14,730 nt of DNA from Chloroflexota bacterium. GTDB taxonomy: Bacteria; Chloroflexota; UBA6077; CF-72. Positions 5,571 through 13,735 of this stretch are shown in pieces. The first letter of the stretch is position 1; the number at the start of each line of letters is the position of its first letter. The notes under the pieces were generated by a model. It saw only the letters and a list, made by a program, of their open reading frames with translations, did no database searches and was not told the DNA's origin. The position numbers and the translations under genes were made by a program. The stretch covers positions 1 through 14,730 of the forward strand of contig JAFAWJ010000231.1 in the NCBI GenBank assembly GCA_019242065.1. Direction: 5' to 3'.

Positions 5571-5578
5571 AGCACAGC

Positions 5579-7027
<1,449 letters not shown>

Positions 7028-7063
7028 TGTCTCCTATGCGAACGGTGAGATGGCAGGGTCACG

Positions 7064-7423
7064 TCAGGCCGCGGCGGCGGCGAGGAGCCGGCGGCACTTG
7101 TCCTGCTCGAAACGCAGCCAGTCCGAGCTGGGCACGGTCTGGGGGCGACTGGGCCGGGCCTGGAGCCAGGCCTGGACGGAGGCTGAGAGCTGAGGGTCAT
7201 CGCGCAAGCGCTTGGCGAAGGCGACATCGGACAGGCCGAGGTGGTGCTGGTCGAGCAGCTCGCGCAGCGTGCGCAGACGCTGCAGCTCGGGGGCACCATA
7301 CAGGCGGTACCCGCCGCGCGTGCGGGGCGGCACCACCAGGTCGACGCGTTCGAGATAGCGGAGCATGCGGGCGGACCAGCCCGTGGTGACGGCAGCCTCC
7401 TGGACGGTAAGAGTCTCCTGCAT
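7064..7423 (-). CDS. MerR-family transcriptional regulator
   Basis: This 119-residue DNA-binding protein has an N-terminal winged helix: LTVQEAAVTTGWSARMLRYL (5-24) is the helix-turn-helix, and RTRGGYRLYGAPELQRL (35-51) is the wing with the family's 'R...GYR.Y....L..L'. A dimerisation helix follows (about 52-72), then a short C-terminal region with SSDWLRFEQDKCRRLL. There are no cysteines placed for metal sensing (one Cys near the end) and no large effector domain, so the inducer is unknown. The frame is open to 7450 (GTG), but ATG 7423 starts right at the domain and is preferred; no Shine-Dalgarno helps. It is divergent from the Rieske oxygenase across 75 bp and co-directional with ahcY, so either could be its target. 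Confidence 0.84.
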   Translation of the reverse strand: MQETLTVQEAAVTTGWSARMLRYLERVDLVVPPRTRGGYRLYGAPELQRLRTLRELLDQHHLGLSDVAFAKRLRDDPQLSASVQAWLQARPSRPQTVPSSDWLRFEQDKCRRLLAAAAA

Positions 7424-7429
7424 CGGCTG

Positions 7430-7460
7430 TGACAGGCTCAACGTTACCACAGGCGTGTCA
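7430..7460. promoter_or_regulatory. Imperfect inverted repeat in the MerR/Rieske intergenic region
   Basis: TGACAGGCT (7430-7438) is mirrored by GGCGTGTCA (7452-7460); seven of nine positions pair around a centre at 7445 that includes the palindrome AACGTT. Dyads in divergent intergenic regions are typical operators of MerR-type regulators. On the minus strand it includes TTGACA (7462-7457), upstream of the MerR gene. Function is inferred from position only. Confidence 0.35.
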
Positions 7461-7486
7461 ATGTTTCAAGGAGTGGGTCGGGCGCC

Positions 7487-7492
7487 TACTAT
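7487..7492 (+). promoter_or_regulatory. -10 element (TACTAT) for the Rieske/LLM operon
   Basis: TACTAT ends 6 nt before the ATG at 7499, the spacing expected when the transcript starts at the A of the start codon. No Shine-Dalgarno lies near the ATG. A weak -35-like TGTTTC lies 19 bp upstream. An over-long spacer is characteristic of promoters activated by MerR proteins, and a MerR gene diverges from here. Confidence 0.5.
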
Positions 7493-7498
7493 CAAGCT

Positions 7499-8809
7499 AT
7501 GCTCAGCCAAGCCGAAAACGAGTACCTGTGCCGCATCGGGCCGGGCACACCGATGGGCAACCTCATGCGCGAATACTGGCTGCCGGCCATCCGCTCCGAC
7601 GAGCTGGCCGAACCCGACGGGGCGCCGCTGCGCGTGCGGCTGCTCGGCGAGGACCTGATCGGCTTTCGCGCCACCGACGGACGGGTGGGTCTGATCCAGA
7701 ACAACTGCCCGCACCGTGGCGCGTCGCTGTTCTTTGGCCGCAACGAGGAAGCCGGCCTGCGCTGCGTGTATCACGGCTGGAAGTTCGACGTCGACGGGAC
7801 GTGTGTCGACATGCCCAACGAGCCCGCCGAGTCCGACTTCAAATCTAAAGTCAAGCCCACGGCGTACCCGACGCGCGAGCGCGGCGGGGTGGTCTGGGCG
7901 TACATGGGCCCCCGAAGCGTGCCGCCACCGCTGCCCGACTTCGAGGCCAACATGCTGCCCGAGCATGACACGGTTGTGTCAATCCTTCATCGGCCGTGCA
8001 ACTGGATGCAGGGCTGGGAAGGCGAGATGGACACGGTCCACCAGGCGTTCCTGCACGCAGGCGCCACGCGCGTCGACCAGACCAGGCCGGGCACCTTCGA
8101 CTATTTCATTGCGCGCACGCCCGCGCCGCGCTTTGCGGTGATCGACACGCCGTACGGCACATCGTACGGGGCGTACCGGCCGGCGACCGAGGACACCTAT
8201 TACTGGCGCATCGCCCACATGCTGTTTCCGTTCTACGCGATGATCCCGGGCGGGATCATGGGTCAGGTGACGCGCTTCGCGGCGTACGTGCCGATGGACG
8301 ACGAGCACACGCTGCACTGGGAGATCACCCGTGGTCTGATCAACCCCGAGGACCTGCCACCCGAAGCGCAGGGCTCCGAGGCACGGCGGCCGACCCCGCG
8401 CGCGACGTCGGAGTACAAACCCAACACCACGGACTGGTACGGCCGCTTCAACCTGCACCAGGCGATGGAAAACGACTATTTCATCGACCGCCAGGCGCAG
8501 CGCGAGATGCGCAGCTACACCGGCATCCCGGGCATTCGCCAGCAGGACATGGCGGTCACCGAGTCGATGGGTCCCATCTACGACCGCGAGTCGGAGCATC
8601 TGGGGACCACCGATTCACTGATCATTCGGACGCGGCGGCGGATGATCAACGCCGCGCACGCGCTGGAGCAGGGCGTGACGCCACCAGGCGTCGACAATCC
8701 CGAACTCTACCGCCAGCGGTCGGGCGGCGTGCTGCTGCCACGTGACGCGAACTGGTGGGATGCGACGACCTCGCGCCGCACGGAGTTCACCGCGACCGGC
8801 GCGCGTTGA
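7499..8809 (+). CDS. Rieske non-heme iron oxygenase, phthalate 4,5-dioxygenase-type alpha subunit
   Basis: This 436-residue oxygenase component hydroxylates or demethylates an aromatic or other ring substrate using electrons from a separate reductase. The Rieske [2Fe-2S] site is NNCPHRGASL (68-77; C70, H72) and CVYHGWKF (89-96; C89, H92). The mononuclear iron site is GEMDTVHQAFLH (175-186) with D178, H181 and H186. The region TGIPGIRQQDMAVTESMGPI, then DRESEHLGTTDSLIIRTRRR, matches the C-terminal signature of the phthalate-4,5-dioxygenase/vanillate-demethylase-like group. The start is ATG 7499, supported by TACTAT 6 nt upstream. There is no ferredoxin or reductase subunit beside it. The stop overlaps the start of the F420-type oxidoreductase by four bases, so the two are tightly coupled and probably act in one catabolic route. 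The natural substrate is unknown. Confidence 0.92.
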   Translation: MLSQAENEYLCRIGPGTPMGNLMREYWLPAIRSDELAEPDGAPLRVRLLGEDLIGFRATDGRVGLIQNNCPHRGASLFFGRNEEAGLRCVYHGWKFDVDGTCVDMPNEPAESDFKSKVKPTAYPTRERGGVVWAYMGPRSVPPPLPDFEANMLPEHDTVVSILHRPCNWMQGWEGEMDTVHQAFLHAGATRVDQTRPGTFDYFIARTPAPRFAVIDTPYGTSYGAYRPATEDTYYWRIAHMLFPFYAMIPGGIMGQVTRFAAYVPMDDEHTLHWEITRGLINPEDLPPEAQGSEARRPTPRATSEYKPNTTDWYGRFNLHQAMENDYFIDRQAQREMRSYTGIPGIRQQDMAVTESMGPIYDRESEHLGTTDSLIIRTRRRMINAAHALEQGVTPPGVDNPELYRQRSGGVLLPRDANWWDATTSRRTEFTATGAR

Positions 8810-9732
8810 GCGCCAGAGCCTTTCGTTTTGGTGTGCTGCTCAGTCGTGCCGAGAGCGCGGCTGAGTGGCTGGACCTGGCGCGCAAGGTCGAGGACCTCGG
8901 CTATTCGACCCTGCTGATTCCTGACCACTTTGGCCGCCAACTCGCGCCGCTGCCGGCGCTGGTGGCGGCGGCCAGCGTGACCAGCCACTTGCGAGTGGGC
9001 ACGTTCGTGCTCGACAACGACTTTCGCCATCCAGCGGCGACGGCCAAGGAAGCCGCCACGGTGGACGTGCTCACGGGTGGGCGGCTGGAGCTGGGTATCG
9101 GCGCGGGTTGGAATCCGGCCGATTATCAGAAGGCCGGGCTGACGTTTGAGCCCGCGGGTATGCGGGTGGGCAAGCTCGAGGAGGCAGTGCACATCATCAA
9201 GTCGCTCTTTGCGGGCGGCGAGGTGGATTTCGACGGGCGCTACTACCAGGTTGAGGGGCTTGAAGGGCAGCCACGGCCGGTGCAGCAGCCGGGACCGCCG
9301 ATCATGATTGGCGCGGCGGGGCGGCGCATGCTGACGCTCGCGGCGCGCGAGGCGGAGATCCTGAATTTTCCGGATCGGCCGTCGGTGGGCGTCAGTACCG
9401 CGGGGAATCCCGGGCTGGGGCTGACGATGGCCGAGCAGATGGACATCGTGCGTGAGGCGGCAGGCGAACGCTACGCGCGGCTGGAGCTGAGCTCGCTGAG
9501 CATTCCGCGATTCACGGATGACGTGGCGGGGGTGGTGGAGCAGCTGGCGGAGCAGATGCGGACGTCGGTGGACGTCGTGCAGGCGATGCCCGGCACGCTG
9601 GTCGGCAGCCGGGCGACGATCGTGGACAAGCTGCTGGCGAATCGCGAGCGGTGGGACATTTCGTATCCCGTGATCCCTGGGGCGGCAATTGAGAGCATGG
9701 CGCCGGTGGTGGCCGAGCTGACGGGGCGGTGA
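8806..9732 (+). CDS. LLM-class (luciferase-like) F420-dependent oxidoreductase
   Basis: This is a 308-residue TIM-barrel protein of the bacterial-luciferase-like superfamily, probably using coenzyme F420 for hydride transfer. Recognised blocks are FRFGVLL at the first strand (6-12), GYSTLLIPDHFG (33-44), SHLRVGTFVLDNDFRHPA (60-77), the superfamily signature GGRLELGIGAGW (91-102) and GPPIMIGAAGRRML further on. The pattern resembles the 'MSMEG_2516-type' F420 family. The frame is open upstream to 8755 inside the Rieske gene, but TTG at 8806 overlaps the TGA of that gene (TTGA) and begins directly before the first beta strand, so I take it as the start. Coupled translation with the Rieske oxygenase implies consecutive or linked reactions. 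F420 rather than FMN use is inferred from family, not seen. Confidence 0.9.
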   Translation: MSARAFRFGVLLSRAESAAEWLDLARKVEDLGYSTLLIPDHFGRQLAPLPALVAAASVTSHLRVGTFVLDNDFRHPAATAKEAATVDVLTGGRLELGIGAGWNPADYQKAGLTFEPAGMRVGKLEEAVHIIKSLFAGGEVDFDGRYYQVEGLEGQPRPVQQPGPPIMIGAAGRRMLTLAAREAEILNFPDRPSVGVSTAGNPGLGLTMAEQMDIVREAAGERYARLELSSLSIPRFTDDVAGVVEQLAEQMRTSVDVVQAMPGTLVGSRATIVDKLLANRERWDISYPVIPGAAIESMAPVVAELTGR

Positions 9733-10029
9733 GCCAGCGGCTTCCGTCGTCGTGACATCCGCGCAGTCAAAGAGTTCCTTCACCCTCTCACGAGGGATCG
9801 GGTCTGCCACGTTGTCGCCACACAACTCTTTCCGTGTTCGGTCTGGTCGAATCGCTCACTCTTCGCCGCGTGTCGGCGGTCAGTCGAGATACGACGGGGG
9901 TGACTGTCGACAGACGAGCTCACGCGTGTTGGCACACGGATGCTGGCAGGCCGAGCACTGAAAACGACGAAGACATTACCTTGGATTTACGTACGGTTAA
10001 CCCAGGGCTGATTACGGTGGCATAGCGGG
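9733..10029. other. Intergenic region upstream of the response-regulator operon
   Basis: This is a 297-bp stretch without a convincing gene. A small perfect hairpin, CCCTC (9783-9787) and GAGGG (9792-9796), may help terminate the Rieske/LLM transcript, but no T-tract follows. The last 70 bp are richer in A and T, as expected of a promoter. They contain two copies of TACGGT (9992-9997 and 10013-10018), exactly 21 bp apart. The second lies 11 nt before the ATG at 10030 and could serve as a -10. A single GTTAACC occurs at about 9996, without a partner repeat. Minus-strand frames crossing here are shadows. Confidence 0.5.
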
Positions 10030-10734
10030 ATGGCGCAGATCCTCGTTGTCGAAGATGAAGAATCCCTCCTTCAAACCCTGCGCTACAATCTCGTGCGGGC
10101 GGGGCACGACGTGCGGCTGTCGACCAACGGCGCCCAGGCCCTGGACATGATCCGCGGCAACCCGCCCGAGCTCGTCGTCCTCGACCTGATGTTGCCGGGC
10201 CTCGACGGCCTCGACCTGTGCCGCGCCGTGCGCGCCGAAAGCCTGAATCCGGCCGTGGCGCACGTCCCGATCCTGATGCTGACGGCTCGCGACGAAGAGA
10301 TCGACCGGGTCGTCGGCCTCGAGGTCGGCGCCGACGACTACCTCACCAAGCCGTTCAGCATGCACGAGCTGCTGGCGCGCGTCAAAGCTCAACTGCGGCG
10401 CGCGGACATGGGCACCGCGGTCCGCGATGTGCCCGTGCAGCTGACTTCCGGTGATCTGCTGGTGGACGTGGGCGCGCATCGCGTCTCGCGCAACGACGTG
10501 CAGCTGCAGCTCAAGCGGCGTGAATTCGACCTGCTGGTGTACCTGATGCGACACCCTGGCCAGCTGCAAACGCGCGAGACGCTGCTGCGCAACGTGTGGG
10601 GCTACGAGTACGTCGGCGACACGCGCACCGTCGACGTCCACGTGCGCTGGCTGCGCGGCAAGATCGAGGTGGACCCGGGCGCTCCGCGCCGCATTCAGAC
10701 CGTCCGCGGCGTCGGGTACGTATTCACGGAGTAG
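10030..10734 (+). CDS. OmpR/PhoB-type response regulator
   Basis: This 234-residue cytosolic two-component transcription factor has an N-terminal receiver domain (1-120) with the acidic pair E8/D9, the phospho-acceptor D52 in VLDLMLPGLDG, T85 in ILMLTARD and K107 in YLTKPFS. The C-terminal OmpR-type winged helix (about 135-234) is shown by LKRREFDLLVYLMRHPGQ, then TRETLLRNVWGY, then DTRTVDVHVRWLRGKIE and IQTVRGVGYVF. All phosphorylation residues are present. No histidine kinase is nearby, so it is an orphan within the window. ATG 10030 gives the canonical MAQILVVEDEE start; there is no clear Shine-Dalgarno. The Ppx/GppA gene starts 10 nt after the stop. The position at the head of a Ppx/SixA operon makes a phosphate-related role like that of PhoB/RegX3 plausible, but a true pho box is not visible. 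Confidence 0.93.
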   Translation: MAQILVVEDEESLLQTLRYNLVRAGHDVRLSTNGAQALDMIRGNPPELVVLDLMLPGLDGLDLCRAVRAESLNPAVAHVPILMLTARDEEIDRVVGLEVGADDYLTKPFSMHELLARVKAQLRRADMGTAVRDVPVQLTSGDLLVDVGAHRVSRNDVQLQLKRREFDLLVYLMRHPGQLQTRETLLRNVWGYEYVGDTRTVDVHVRWLRGKIEVDPGAPRRIQTVRGVGYVFTE

Positions 10735-10744
10735 TTGCCCGAAT

Positions 10745-12253
10745 ATGCCTGGCCAGACCCTCGGCGTCATCGACATCGGCTCCAATAGCGGTCGGGTGCT
10801 GGTTGCGCGCGTGCGCGGCGCGGCCCACCTGGACGTCCTGGGCGACGCTCGCAGTCCGCTGCGCCTGGTACGCGACGTGGCGCGCGACGGCGAGCTCAGT
10901 CCCGAAACGATCGCGCGCACGCTGCGCATCGTGCGCGGGTTCGTCGCCGTGGCCACCAGCAGCGGTGCCGAACGCACCATGGCGGTCGCCACGGCGGCCG
11001 TGCGCGAGGCGACCAACGGCGAAGCGTTCATCGAACGCACCCGCGAGGAGCTGGGCATCCCGGTGGATATCGCCAACGGCGACGAGGAGGCGCGCTTCGG
11101 CTTCCTGGGCGCCGTCCACGGCCTGCCCGTCGAGGACGGCATCGTCCTGGATGTCGGCGGCGGCAGCCTTCAGCTCGTCCACTTCTGTGGACGCAAGCTC
11201 GAGCGCTCGTGGAGCCTGCCGCTCGGCGCGCTGCGCTTGAGCGATCGGTTTCTGAGGTCAGACCCGCCGACCCGTGGTGAAATGCGAGCGCTGCGGGAGC
11301 ACGTGCATACGACGCTGGCGCAGGCCGGTATTCCGCTGCTGCGACCCGACGAGCGGATGGTGGGCACCGGCGGCACGATCCGCAATCTCGGCAAGGTCGA
11401 CCGACGCATGCGCAGCAGCTATCCGATCTCACGGCTGCACGCGTATGTCCTGGACCGCCGCCGCCTCGACGGCGTCGCCTCGCTCCTCTCGGGCATGCCT
11501 GCCAGCAGTCGCGCGCTGATCCCCGGGCTGAACGGCGATCGTGCCGACTCGATCGTCGGCGGCAGCCTGGTGGTTCAGGCGGTGATGGATCGGCTGCTGG
11601 CCACCGAGCTGACCGTGGCCGGCTACGGACTGCGCGAGGGTATTGCGCTGAAGTGTGTGACCGAAGAAGCTGCCAGCGTGGAGCAGGTCCAGAGCGTGGC
11701 GGTCTCGGCACTGGATGCGCGCTTCACGGCCTACGATGCGGCGCGCGCCGAGCGGCGCATGCTGCTGACGCAGCGCATGATGGGCAAGCTGCGACCGGGC
11801 GCGTCGGCCGAAGTGCTGCTGGCCGCGTCGGCCGCGGCGCGGCTGCTGGACATCGGGGCCAGCATCGACTATTACCGCCGCCACGAGCACTCGGCGCGCA
11901 TCGTGTGCGATGCCAACCTGGACGGCTTCACGCATCGCGTGCTGGCGCTGATCGCGGCTGCCATCTACGCCGTGGGTGAGCGCGAAGCGACCGTCAAGGG
12001 CTACGCGCCGCTGCTGAGCGCGGCGGACCAGCCGCTGGTCGAGCAGATCGCCGCGGGCGTTGCACTGGCGGACGCCCTGGTGCGGTACGGTAGCGACGAC
12101 CCGGAGAGGATCTCGCTTGAACGCACCAACGGTCATGTTGTCCTGGCTGCGCCAGTCGTTGACGACTGGCCGCTCGAGACGCCGACGCTCCGCGCCGAGC
12201 GGGCCTTTGGCACCTCGATCGATCGAGACGGGGGCACTCTCCGAGCCGACTGA
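10745..12253 (+). CDS. Ppx/GppA family phosphatase (exopolyphosphatase / pppGpp phosphohydrolase)
   Basis: This 502-residue ASKHA-fold enzyme removes terminal phosphates from polyphosphate and/or the 5' phosphate of pppGpp. The domains are an N-terminal actin-like lobe with GVIDIGSNSGRV (7-18), VATAAVREATN (81-91), and NGDEEARFGF (111-120) holding the catalytic glutamate; then LDVGGGSLQL (135-144), GTGGTIRNL (207-215) and YGLREGIALK (294-303). A C-terminal HD-like helical domain follows (about 310-440) with DYYRRHEHSARI. A final beta segment ends in WPLET. The length equals that of full two-part Ppx proteins. Ppx and GppA activities cannot be separated by sequence reading. It follows the response regulator by 10 nt. 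Its last 47 nt overlap the proposed start of the first kinase-like gene; its own reading frame looks authentic to the end. Confidence 0.92.
   Translation: MPGQTLGVIDIGSNSGRVLVARVRGAAHLDVLGDARSPLRLVRDVARDGELSPETIARTLRIVRGFVAVATSSGAERTMAVATAAVREATNGEAFIERTREELGIPVDIANGDEEARFGFLGAVHGLPVEDGIVLDVGGGSLQLVHFCGRKLERSWSLPLGALRLSDRFLRSDPPTRGEMRALREHVHTTLAQAGIPLLRPDERMVGTGGTIRNLGKVDRRMRSSYPISRLHAYVLDRRRLDGVASLLSGMPASSRALIPGLNGDRADSIVGGSLVVQAVMDRLLATELTVAGYGLREGIALKCVTEEAASVEQVQSVAVSALDARFTAYDAARAERRMLLTQRMMGKLRPGASAEVLLAASAAARLLDIGASIDYYRRHEHSARIVCDANLDGFTHRVLALIAAAIYAVGEREATVKGYAPLLSAADQPLVEQIAAGVALADALVRYGSDDPERISLERTNGHVVLAAPVVDDWPLETPTLRAERAFGTSIDRDGGTLRAD
12103..12110 (+). promoter_or_regulatory. 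Shine-Dalgarno-like GGAGAGGA inside the Ppx gene (alternative start for the next gene)
   Basis: GGAGAGGA is followed after 6 nt by TTG (12117) in the frame of the first thymidylate-kinase-like gene. If used, it would add 30 arginine-rich residues and increase the overlap with the Ppx gene to 137 nt. I prefer TTG 12207 because the extra residues look like a shadow of the Ppx frame, but this site keeps the start open. Confidence 0.25.
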
Positions 12254-13007
12254 CGTCCCGCACACCGAAACGCAGGAGCGGCTCCCCGGTCGGCTGATCA
12301 TCGTCGAGGGCATCGACGGCTCGGGCAAAAGCACCCAGCTGGACCTGCTCCGCAAGTGGCTGGTGAACCAGGGCTACCTGGTCATCTTCAGTGAGTGGAA
12401 CTCGTCGCCAATCGTCAAAGGCATTACGCGTCAAGGCAAGCGACAACAGTTGTTGTCGCCGATGTCGTTCAGCCTGATCCACGCCGCGGACTTCGCGAGT
12501 CGCACCTACAGCCAGATCCTGCCAGCGCTGCAGTCGGGCGCGGTCGTGCTGGCGGATCGTTACGTGTATACCGCCTATGCCCGCGACGCGGTGCGCGGCG
12601 TCAACCGCACCTGGCTGCGGCGCCTGTACTCGTTCGCGGTACCGCCAACGCTGGCGTTCTATTTCGACGTGCCGCTCGAGGAGGCGATGCGCCGCATTAC
12701 GGTGGGCCGGCCGGAGCTGAAGTTCTACGAGGCGGGACTGGACCTGGGGCTGAGCAGCGATCCGTACGAGTCGTTCCGTCGCTTCCAGGGACTGATCCGC
12801 CAGGAGTACGAGTGCCTGGTGGCGGAGTTCGGTCTGGCGCGCATGGACGCGACCGAGAGTCTGGTGCATCAGCAGCAGCGCATGCGCGAGATGGTGCGGC
12901 CGTACCTGGAGGGGGCCGTGCGGCTGCCGAATCCGGCGCTGGTCGGCGGACGTCTCGAGCCGCGCCAGGCCGACAACCGCGAGCTGGCGGAGCCGGAGGA
13001 CGCATGA
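12207..13007 (+). CDS. tmk: Thymidylate-kinase-like P-loop kinase, copy 1 (intact Walker A)
   Basis: This is a 266-residue (from TTG 12207) NMP-kinase-type P-loop protein. Family members phosphorylate dTMP with ATP in the cytosol. It has GRLIIVEGIDGSGKSTQ (28-44) with Walker A lysine K41, the substrate-side LADRYVYTAYARDAVRG (115-131) with the DR[YH] motif (D117-R118-Y119), and LAFYFDVPLEEAMRRI in the core strand. The family fold is clear, but the lid region (GRPELKFYEAG) is not the usual Tmk lid. The family usually spans about 205-215 residues, so there are extra N- and C-terminal tails. No ATG or GTG start lies between the Ppx stop and the P-loop. TTG 12207 is the nearest in-frame start, overlapping Ppx by 47 nt. 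The next gene is a paralogue overlapping by ATGA. It may be a housekeeping dTMP kinase or a specialised kinase for another phosphate acceptor; the context favours the latter. Confidence 0.82.
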   Translation: MAPRSIETGALSEPTDVPHTETQERLPGRLIIVEGIDGSGKSTQLDLLRKWLVNQGYLVIFSEWNSSPIVKGITRQGKRQQLLSPMSFSLIHAADFASRTYSQILPALQSGAVVLADRYVYTAYARDAVRGVNRTWLRRLYSFAVPPTLAFYFDVPLEEAMRRITVGRPELKFYEAGLDLGLSSDPYESFRRFQGLIRQEYECLVAEFGLARMDATESLVHQQQRMREMVRPYLEGAVRLPNPALVGGRLEPRQADNRELAEPEDA

Positions 13008-13729
13008 CGGCTCCGCGTTTTTATGGTGCGCCGTCACCCGGCATGCAGGACAGCGTGCTGCCCGGACGGTTGATTGTCATCGAAGGTACCGACGGCGTGG
13101 GCCGCTCGACGCAGGTCTCTCTGCTGAAGGACTGGCTGGAGTCACGTGGGTACGCGGTGGTCAATACTGGACTGCGGCGGTCGGAGCTGGCGGGGCGGGG
13201 GATCGAGCGCGCCAAGCGCGGCAACACGCTGGATCCGCTCACGCTGAACTTGCTGTATGCGACGGACTTTGCCGATCGCCTGGAGCGCCAGATTCTGCCA
13301 GCGTTGCGCGCCGGGATGGTGGCACTGGTGGATCGCTACGTGTTTTCGCTGATGGCCCGGGCACGGGTGCGGGGTCTGTCGGCGGAGTGGATCGAGAACC
13401 TGTATGCGTTCGCGCTGGTGCCGGATCTCGTGGTGTACCTGGATATTGACATCGATCACCTGGTGCCACGTGTGTTGAGCACCACCGGCTTCGACTACTG
13501 GGAATCCGGGCAGGATTATCTGCCTGGTCCGGACGTGTACCGTAATTTCGTGGAGCACCAGACGCGGTTGCTGGCGGAGTTCCGGCGTCTGGCGGTGGAG
13601 CATGTGTTCATCACCGTCGACGCGCGGGCGCCGGTGGCCGACGTGTTCCGCACCCTGTGCGAGATGATCGAGCCGCTGGTGCAGGATATGGCCACGTTCG
13701 AGGCGGCCTCGCTGTTGGAGTTACCGTAA
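13004..13729 (+). CDS. Thymidylate-kinase-like protein, copy 2 (Walker A Lys replaced by Arg)
   Basis: This 241-residue paralogue of the preceding protein aligns with it from LPGRLIVIEG (19-28) through LVDRYVFSLMARARVRG (108-124) to the C-terminal helices. The P-loop reads GTDGVGRST (28-36). Arginine 34 (codon CGC at 13103-13105) replaces the near-invariant lysine that contacts the ATP phosphates. The DRY motif (D110-R111-Y112) and overall fold motifs are kept, so the gene is not decayed, and the reading frame is clean. The ATG at 13004 overlaps the TGA of copy 1 (ATGA) and has GGAGGA directly upstream, so translation is coupled and near-stoichiometric. I infer either a non-catalytic or regulatory subunit forming a heterodimer with copy 1, or an active enzyme with altered donor use. 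SixA follows after 6 nt. Confidence 0.82.
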   Translation: MTAPRFYGAPSPGMQDSVLPGRLIVIEGTDGVGRSTQVSLLKDWLESRGYAVVNTGLRRSELAGRGIERAKRGNTLDPLTLNLLYATDFADRLERQILPALRAGMVALVDRYVFSLMARARVRGLSAEWIENLYAFALVPDLVVYLDIDIDHLVPRVLSTTGFDYWESGQDYLPGPDVYRNFVEHQTRLLAEFRRLAVEHVFITVDARAPVADVFRTLCEMIEPLVQDMATFEAASLLELP

Positions 13730-13735
13730 GCCGGT

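Noticed and set aside
7028..7063. SAH riboswitch upstream of ahcY
   Set aside because: The gap to the MerR-type gene is 36 bp, too short for the structured aptamer, and no matching pseudoknot sequence is visible.
8707..9825. Long minus-strand frame opposite the LLM gene
   Set aside because: Its His/Arg/Pro-rich translation shows no motif, and it lies antisense to a clear luciferase-like protein; it is a high-GC shadow. The same holds for the long frames opposite ligD (1884-2762) and ahcY (5336-6133 and 6290-7048).
9994..10002. Pho box (GTTAACC) before the response regulator
   Set aside because: There is only one half-site; a pho box needs direct repeats, so I did not call it.
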